DNA of 64,000 nucleotides, from NCBI RefSeq assembly GCF_000213055.1, contig NZ_CM001165.1:4052945-4116944 (forward strand). Direction: 5' to 3'. The translations under genes and the position numbers were made by a program. Each line of letters starts with the position of its first letter. Position 1 is the stretch's first letter. Shown in pieces: positions 56,165-64,000 of this stretch. This stretch comes from Streptomyces sp. Tu6071. GTDB lineage: Bacteria > Actinomycetota > Actinomycetes > Streptomycetales > Streptomycetaceae. Below the pieces are notes generated by a model. The model saw nothing but the letters and a program-made list of their open reading frames with translations, made no database searches and had not been told where the DNA came from.

Positions 56165-56569
56165 TCAGGCGTTGCCCAGCAGGCGCGTGAGGGTGATCTC
56201 GATGACGGACCGCGCGGGGTTGGGCCTCGGGACGCGTCCGTAGCGCTCGGTGTAGCGCCGTACCGCCTCCTCGATCTCCTCCTCGCCGGTGAGCAGCCGT
56301 GCGCGGCCCTCCAGCGTGGCCCAGCGGCGGCCCTCGAACTGGCAGACGGCGACGGGCGTGCCCGCGGGCCCGGCGGCGAGGACGTTGCGCGCCTTGCGGC
56401 TCGTGCGGCTGGTGATGACGCGGGCGAGCCCCGCGGGGTGGTCGAGCGTGACGCCGACCGGGGCGACGTGCGGGGTGTCGTCGGGGCGGAGCGTGGTGAG
56501 CGTGCAGACGTGGCGCTCGCGCCAGAAGTCCAGGTAGGAGGCGGGCGGAGCGGTGAGCGGGACGGGCAT
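56165..56569 (-). CDS. PPOX-class split-barrel flavin/F420 enzyme
   Basis: A 134-aa pyridoxamine-oxidase-like protein: ERHVCTLTTLRPDDTPHVAPVGVTLD is the first strand pair typical of F420/FMN-binding members, followed by SRKARNVLAAG and WATLEGRARLLTG. Such proteins reduce a variety of substrates with F420H2 or bind heme/flavin. The substrate is unknown. It stands alone, convergent with the upstream operon. Confidence 0.85.
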   Translation of the reverse strand: MPVPLTAPPASYLDFWRERHVCTLTTLRPDDTPHVAPVGVTLDHPAGLARVITSRTSRKARNVLAAGPAGTPVAVCQFEGRRWATLEGRARLLTGEEEIEEAVRRYTERYGRVPRPNPARSVIEITLTRLLGNA

Positions 56570-56834
56570 GGGGGGAGAGTAGCGGCGTGGGGGCGCGGGG
56601 CGCCGGGAGGGGGGAGCCGCGGGGCGGGCTGGTGCCGGTGCGGTCCTGTACGCGCCGTACGCGGGCCGGGCGGTGTCCCCGCGTCACGCGTCCCCGCTCC
56701 TCCGCCGCCCCGCGTCCCCGCGATCCGTGCACGTACCGCCCGGCACCTCCTCCACCCCGCACGCCGGTCGAACGTCAGCGCGAGATCCTGGGGATTCCCT
56801 CGAAAGAGTGCTCGAAGATTGCTCGCTCCACTTC

Positions 56835-56855
56835 CTTGAGTGGAATAGACTCAAC
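56835..56855 (+). promoter_or_regulatory. HAIR (HspR) operator of clpB
   Basis: CTTGAGT-GGAATAG-ACTCAAC, a match to the HspR consensus in 13 of 14 half-site positions, 87 bases upstream of the clpB GTG. The rest of the 373-bp gap 56570-56942 shows no gene. It places clpB in the same regulon as the dnaK operon nearby. Confidence 0.88.
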
Positions 56856-56942
56856 TTCATCGAGGCTGTAGGAGTCATCGAGAAGTCGTCGCGGTCGCGG
56901 GGAGCGGCCGGATCGGTCGTCGTGGCAAGGAGGACATGCGCA

Positions 56943-59570
<2,628 letters not shown>

Positions 59571-59820
59571 CCTGCGCGGGAAAGCGCAGCCGTGGTCCCC
59601 GGTGGTTAGCCGGGGGCCGGGCGGGCACCCGGGCGGGGGCCGCCTTCCCGGCCGGGCGGCCCGGTCCCGTACCGGCGCCGCGCCCGTCCACGGCCCCCGC
59701 CCCGACCGTCAGGAACCCGCCACCCCGCCCCTGCCCCGCCCCGCCCGGGGGGCAAGGGCTTGCCAGCCCCCACCGCACATGGGGGAGGATGGCCCCCATC
59801 CGTACGAAGGGAAATACACG

Positions 59821-60354
59821 GTGAGCATCGACCCGTCCTCCATTCCGAACTTCGGGGGCAACCAGCCAGAGCCCCAAGGACCGGCGGGCCCCGTCGTCCC
59901 CGACCAGGATTTGGTGAAGCAGCTCCTCGAACAGATGGAGCTGAAGTACGTCGTGGACGACGAGGGCGACCTCGCCGCCCCGTGGGAGGAATTCCGCACG
60001 TACTTCATGTTCCGCGGCGAGAACGAGCAGCAGGTCTTCTCGGTGCGGACGTTCTACGACCGCGAGCACCGCATCGAGGACAAGCCCCAGCTCCTCGAAG
60101 CCATCGACGACTGGAACCGCCGCACCCTGTGGCCGAAGGTCTACACGCACACCCACGACGACGGCTCGGTCCGCCTCATCGGCGAGGCGCAGATGCTCAT
60201 CGGTACGGGCGTGAGCCTGGAGCACTTCGTCTCCTCGACCGTCAGCTGGGTGCGCGCCGCGATCGAGTTCGACCGCTGGCTCGTCGAACAGCTCGGCCTG
60301 GAGCAGGACATCGCCGAGGGCGGCGAGGAGAAGCCGGGCGACGACGAGAGCTGA
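59821..60354 (+). CDS. YbjN-like sensory/chaperone-fold protein
   Basis: A 177-aa protein with the YbjN pattern in the middle (QMELKYVVDDEGDLAAPWEEFRTYFMFRG) and an acidic C-terminus. GTG start after GAAGGGAAA. The fold is like type III chaperones; the role in actinobacteria is unknown. The 250-bp gap before it has only GC-rich sequence. Confidence 0.8.
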   Translation: MSIDPSSIPNFGGNQPEPQGPAGPVVPDQDLVKQLLEQMELKYVVDDEGDLAAPWEEFRTYFMFRGENEQQVFSVRTFYDREHRIEDKPQLLEAIDDWNRRTLWPKVYTHTHDDGSVRLIGEAQMLIGTGVSLEHFVSSTVSWVRAAIEFDRWLVEQLGLEQDIAEGGEEKPGDDES

Positions 60355-60391
60355 GCGGTCCCGGGGCCGCGAGCCCCCGAGGGGCCTGCCG

Positions 60392-61741
60392 TCACAGCGC
60401 CGTCGGCGCCGCCGAGACGAGATAGGCCCCGTACAGCAGGGCAGGCCCGGCCAGGGAGGCGAGGAGGATTAGCGCGCGCCCCGGCCGGGCCGTCAGCGCC
60501 GCCGCGAGGCGGTCCGCGAGCGGGATGAGCAGCGGGAAGGCCGGCAGCAGGAAGCGCGGCTTGCAGGTCAGATAGGCGGACCCGCCGACCGCGATGAGGA
60601 CCAGCACCCCCGTGTACACGAGCAGCGCCCCGGGCAGCGGGCGCCGCTCCTCGGTGAGCAGCGCGGCGTAGAGCAGCAGCGCCCCCGAGACGAGCAGGAC
60701 GGCGACGATTCGCTCGGGACGGTTCACGCCGATCTCGATGTGGTCGGTGTAGCGCAGCATCGCGAGCCCGAAGTCGAAGGTGGAGCCCCAGTCGCGCTGT
60801 ACGGCGAAGTACCCGCCGAACACGTCGCCCCGCTCCCACCCCACGTACAGCACGTAGCCGAACCAGCCGAGCGGTGAGAGCGCCATGCCCGCGAGGACGC
60901 GGGGCGCGGGGACGGCGCGGGTCGTCCAGGCGAGCCACAGCCCGGCGAGGATGACGGCGGCGGCGAGGGCGGCGCCGTTCGGGCGCGCGAGCCCGGCCAG
61001 CGCGGCGCACGTGCCCGCCCACACCCACCGCCCGTCGAGCAGCGCCCACAGCCCCCAGGCCGCGCAGGCGACGAGCAGCGACTCGCTGTACGGCACGGAG
61101 AGCACGACCGCGTGCGGCAGCAGCGCCCAGAGCAGCACGAGCAGTGTCGCGGTCCGGTGGTCGCGCAGCCGCTCGACGACCGCGTGGATGCCCCAGGCGG
61201 CGAGCAGCGCGGAGCCCCAGGAGACGACGAGCGCGAGGACGGGCACGGAGAAGGGGACGACGAGGCGCAGCGTGCGGACGAGTCCCGGGTAGAGCGGGAA
61301 GAAGGCGATGTCGCGGTAGTGCAGGCCCGGCTGTCTGCCGTGCCGGGCGAAGCCGTAGCCGTAGGTGGCGATGTGCTCGTACCACTGCGCGTCCCAGGGC
61401 CGCAGCAGCCGCTCGTACGGGGAGTCGCCGAACAGCAGGCAGCCGAGCACGACGAGAAGCGTCCCCGCGAGCCGGATCGCGAGGAACCCGACGAGCGCGG
61501 GCGCGGCACGGCGCAGCGAGGGGGGCAGCGCGGGGCCGGCCGCGAGGAGCGGGGAGCGGCCGGACTGCGGCGGGACGACCGGGCCGCCCCGTCGGGCCGG
61601 GGCCGGGCGGACGGACGCCCCCCGGCCCCGGCGCGGGCCCGGCCCCCCGGTCGGGTCCCCGCCGTCACCCGGGCCTCTGCCCCCGCCCTTCGGTTCCGTC
61701 CGTCCGCCGCCGGGCTCCAGGAGTTCGCTCACATCGAGCAC
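60392..61741 (-). CDS. PIG-V-like mannosyltransferase, integral membrane
   Basis: A 449-aa protein. The first 85 residues are a Gly/Pro/Arg-rich cytoplasmic tail. The rest has about ten membrane helices with the GT-C pattern WDAQWYEHIATYGY and FFPLYPGLVRTL in the first luminal loop, as in the mannosyltransferases related to PIG-V. It probably uses polyprenyl-phosphate mannose to decorate a surface glycan or protein. Confidence 0.83.
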   Translation of the reverse strand: MLDVSELLEPGGGRTEPKGGGRGPGDGGDPTGGPGPRRGRGASVRPAPARRGGPVVPPQSGRSPLLAAGPALPPSLRRAAPALVGFLAIRLAGTLLVVLGCLLFGDSPYERLLRPWDAQWYEHIATYGYGFARHGRQPGLHYRDIAFFPLYPGLVRTLRLVVPFSVPVLALVVSWGSALLAAWGIHAVVERLRDHRTATLLVLLWALLPHAVVLSVPYSESLLVACAAWGLWALLDGRWVWAGTCAALAGLARPNGAALAAAVILAGLWLAWTTRAVPAPRVLAGMALSPLGWFGYVLYVGWERGDVFGGYFAVQRDWGSTFDFGLAMLRYTDHIEIGVNRPERIVAVLLVSGALLLYAALLTEERRPLPGALLVYTGVLVLIAVGGSAYLTCKPRFLLPAFPLLIPLADRLAAALTARPGRALILLASLAGPALLYGAYLVSAAPTAL

Positions 61742-61822
61742 TGTGCAGGGGGCGGGCGACCGACCGGCCCTGACAAGCCGTTTTCACCGCCCACGCCGCC
61801 CGATCGGGTGGCGCAGTGCGGT

Positions 61823-63010
61823 TCACTGCGCGAGTCGCTTGAGCCGGTCCACCGCCTCGCGGAGGACGTCCTCGCGCTTGCAGAAGGCGAAGCGGACGAG
61901 GGGGCGGCCCGCGTCCGGGTCGTCGTAGAAGACGGCGTTGGGTACGGCGACGACACCGCAGCGCTCGGGGAGCGCGAGGCAGAACTTCGTGCCGTCGTCG
62001 CCGAGCCCGAGCGGGGTGATGTCGGTCGTCACGAAGTACGTCCCCTGCGGGCGGTGCACCGCGAACCCGGCCTCGGCGAGCCCGTCGCAGAGCAGGTCGC
62101 GCTTGCGGCGCAGGTCCTCGCGGAAGTCGTCGAAGTACGCGTCCGGAAGACGCAGCGCCTCGGCGACCGCGTACTGGAAGGGACCCGCGCTGACGAAGGT
62201 CAGGTACTGCTTCACGGTGCGCACGGCCGAGACGAGCGCGGCGGAGCCGGTCACCCAGCCCACCTTCCAGCCCGTCAGGGAGAAGGTCTTGCCGCTCGAC
62301 GAGATGGAGACCGTGCGCTCGCGCATGCCGGGGAAGGTGGCGAGGGGGAGGTGTTCGCCCTCGTAGACGAGGTGTTCGTAGACCTCGTCGGTGACGACGA
62401 GGAGGTCGTGGGCGACGGCGAGGCGGGCGATCTCGGTGGCCTCCTCGCGGGTGAGGACCATGCCGGTGGGGTTGTGCGGGGAGTTGAGGAGGAGCAGACG
62501 GGTGCGGGGGGTGATGAGGGCGGCGAGGCGATCGAGGTCGGGGCGGAAGCCGGGGGCGCGCAGGGTGAGGGGGACACGGTGGCCGCCCGCGAGCGCGATC
62601 CCGGCCGCGTACGAGTCGTAGTACGGCTCGAAGGCGATGACCTCGTCGCCCGGCTCGACGAGGGCGAGGAGCGTCGCGGCGATCGCCTCGGTCGCGCCCG
62701 CCGTGACGAGCACCTCGGTGTCGGGGTCCAGCGTGATGCCGTGGAAGCGGTGCTGGTGGGCGGCGACCGCCTCACGCAGTTCGGGAATGCCGGGGCCCGG
62801 CGGGTACTGGTTGCCGCGCCCTTCGCGGATCGCGCGGACCGCCGCCTCGCGGACCTCCTCGGGACCGTCCGTGTCGGGGAAGCCCTGGCCCAGGTTGATC
62901 GCTCCCGTGCGGGCGGCGAGGGCGGACATCTCGGCGAAGACCGTCGTGCCGAAGGCGGCGAGACGCGGGGCGAGCAGGGGGCGGCCGGAGGGCGGGGGCT
63001 TGGGGGTCAT
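61823..63010 (-). CDS. PLP-dependent class I/II aminotransferase
   Basis: A 395-aa fold-type I aminotransferase. NSPHNPTG holds the cofactor ring, SSSGKTFSLTGWKVGW contains the Schiff-base Lys, and VRFAFCKRED the substrate-binding Arg. It resembles the succinyldiaminopimelate or aromatic aminotransferases of actinobacteria. The specificity cannot be settled from sequence. It is convergent with no gene and stands 134 bases from the divergent Cys/Gly-rich gene. Confidence 0.9.
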   Translation of the reverse strand: MTPKPPPSGRPLLAPRLAAFGTTVFAEMSALAARTGAINLGQGFPDTDGPEEVREAAVRAIREGRGNQYPPGPGIPELREAVAAHQHRFHGITLDPDTEVLVTAGATEAIAATLLALVEPGDEVIAFEPYYDSYAAGIALAGGHRVPLTLRAPGFRPDLDRLAALITPRTRLLLLNSPHNPTGMVLTREEATEIARLAVAHDLLVVTDEVYEHLVYEGEHLPLATFPGMRERTVSISSSGKTFSLTGWKVGWVTGSAALVSAVRTVKQYLTFVSAGPFQYAVAEALRLPDAYFDDFREDLRRKRDLLCDGLAEAGFAVHRPQGTYFVTTDITPLGLGDDGTKFCLALPERCGVVAVPNAVFYDDPDAGRPLVRFAFCKREDVLREAVDRLKRLAQ

Positions 63011-63144
63011 GGCGTCATCCTGCGCCGAAGCTCTGGTCTTGCTCAAGCGTGCTTTGAGCGGCGAGCCCACCGGGCAATCCCGCTGCAACGAAGCAACGGG
63101 GGCCGCCCGGGGGGCGGCGGAAGAGGCAACAAGGGGGGCAGGAC

Positions 63145-63453
63145 ATGGCGGTGATGATCGCGGTTCTCTGCATCTTCGGGCTCGTGGTGGTGGCGCTCGT
63201 CGTGCGGATCGTGACGGCGGTACGGGGCACGGTCTCCGGGGGCCGGGCGCGGTCCTCCTCCCGGGGGTACGCGCGCCGCTCGCGGTCGTCCTCCGGGGGC
63301 GACTCGGGGAGTTGGTGGGTGGGCGGGGACTCCGGCTCGTCCGACTCGGGAGGGGGACACCACTCCGGGGGTCACTCCTGCGGCGGACACTCCTGCGGCG
63401 GGGGGTCCTCCTGCGGGGGTGGCTCTTCCTGCGGAGGCGGCGGGGGCGACTGA
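63145..63453 (+). CDS. small membrane protein with Cys/Gly-rich tail (first of two)
   Basis: A 102-aa protein from an ATG after GGGGGG. One membrane helix (residues 3-25), a basic Ser/Arg segment, then a tail rich in Gly, Ser, His and Cys with repeated SCGGG. The Cys lie in CGG units without the CxC of metallothionein, though binding of metal by Cys and His is plausible. A paralogue with the same layout follows 145 bases downstream. Confidence 0.7.
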   Translation: MAVMIAVLCIFGLVVVALVVRIVTAVRGTVSGGRARSSSRGYARRSRSSSGGDSGSWWVGGDSGSSDSGGGHHSGGHSCGGHSCGGGSSCGGGSSCGGGGGD

Positions 63454-63597
63454 CCGGACGGGGGGCGACTGGGCGGACAGGAACGACTGGGCGGGCACGG
63501 GGCCGGACGGTCGGCCGCGGCTCGGCAGGGGACACGTCGTCCCGCGGGGCATGCCTCGCGCGGGGGCGGCGGAGACGACGGAGAAGGGGGATGCGGG

Positions 63598-64000
63598 ATG
63601 AAGGTGTTCGTGGGGGTGGCCGTCGTGGTGGCGGTTGTGGCGGTGGTGCTCCTCTTGGTGGCCACGGCCAGCAGGGCCCGTCACAGGGGGCCGGTCAGGA
63701 AGCGGGGTGCGGCGGGCCCGCGTGGTGCGGGGGGAGGGTCCCACGACCACGGCACCGCCTCGGGCATCGTGCTGGCGCAGGACCCGGGCCAGAGCTGGTG
63801 GGCCGACGGCGGCTCCTCCTCGGGTGGGTCGGGTCATCACCACGGAGGACACGGCCACCACGACTCGGGAGGGAGCACGTCCTCCTGTGGGGGCAATTCC
63901 TCGTGCGGAGGCGGCGGTTCGTCCTGCGGCGGGAGCTCGTCCTCCTGCGGCGGGGGTGGTTCTTCCTGCGGGGGTGGCTCCTCCTGCGGGGGCGGCGGAG
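63598..64000 (+). CDS. small membrane protein with Cys/Gly-rich tail (second, cut by window end)
   Basis: An ATG after GAAGGGGG opens a frame that remains open to the end of the window (134 codons). It has a hydrophobic N-terminal helix (VFVGVAVVVAVVAVVLLLVA), a basic segment, a His-rich region (HHHGGHGHHD) and then at least six SSCGGG-type repeats. It is a paralogue of the preceding gene, with a longer tail. The C-terminus is outside the window. Confidence 0.65.
   Translation, partial: MKVFVGVAVVVAVVAVVLLLVATASRARHRGPVRKRGAAGPRGAGGGSHDHGTASGIVLAQDPGQSWWADGGSSSGGSGHHHGGHGHHDSGGSTSSCGGNSSCGGGGSSCGGSSSSCGGGGSSCGGGSSCGGGG

Overview
The window is high-GC actinobacterial DNA, almost certainly a Streptomyces chromosome. 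Signs of this are the strong third-position G/C bias, the frequent GTG starts, the HspR-controlled dnaK-grpE-dnaJ-hspR operon and clpB close together with HAIR operators, F420-type flavoproteins, a SARP/AfsR-like regulator, and rare TTA codons confined to regulators.

Chromosome, left (1-3.77 kb): the 3' end of an upstream gene, a secreted or membrane-anchored polysaccharide deacetylase, a small membrane-anchored coiled-coil protein, a PIG-L deacetylase and a VOC-fold protein.

Integrated array (3.77-41.1 kb): a tRNA-Gly (anticodon CCC, minus strand, 41028-41101) is followed downstream by three more copies of its 3' part at 35426-35469, 10881-10921 and (degenerate) 3774-3815. These four att sites delimit three elements in tandem. 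E1 (35.4-41.0 kb) is a small pSAM2-type replicating element: integrase, excisionase, rolling-circle initiator, zinc-finger protein, GntR regulator with two operators, and a nucleoside deaminase cargo. It has no TraB/FtsK gene. E2 (10.9-35.4 kb) is a mobilizable element: integrase, excisionase, XRE regulator, DUF3631 ATPase, DUF2637 membrane protein, MobC and relaxase. Its cargo is an XRE-ImmA/IrrE pair, a Septu-like ATPase/HNH defence pair, a five-gene translationally coupled operon (MurA-like enolpyruvyl transferase, cytoplasmic 5'-nucleotidase-like phosphatase, two dCTP-deaminase homologues, glycosyltransferase), a beta-lactamase-fold protein, regulators, and three small membrane-anchored proteins next to att. 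E3 (3.8-10.9 kb) is decayed and has no integrase. It carries a broken toxin-antitoxin pair, an LLM flavoprotein and its broken paralogue, an SDR-like protein without the usual catalytic Tyr/Lys, a hemerythrin-like protein and a large SARP regulator.

Chromosome, right (41.1-64 kb): core genes. These are dcd, a phosphoribosyltransferase, membrane proteins, an FG-GAP secreted protein, a large membrane Fe-S oxidoreductase, the dnaK operon, a LuxR-type regulator beside a secreted protein made of nine GEPSWG repeats and a Rieske-like remnant protein, a PPOX-fold protein, clpB, a YbjN-like protein, a PIG-V-like mannosyltransferase, an aminotransferase and two tandem Cys/Gly-rich membrane proteins, the second cut by the window edge.

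The two most promising novelties are both local. One is the E2 operon whose two Dcd homologues have lost different, complementary parts of the active site. The other is the secreted GEPSWG-repeat protein with its coupled partner and divergent regulator.
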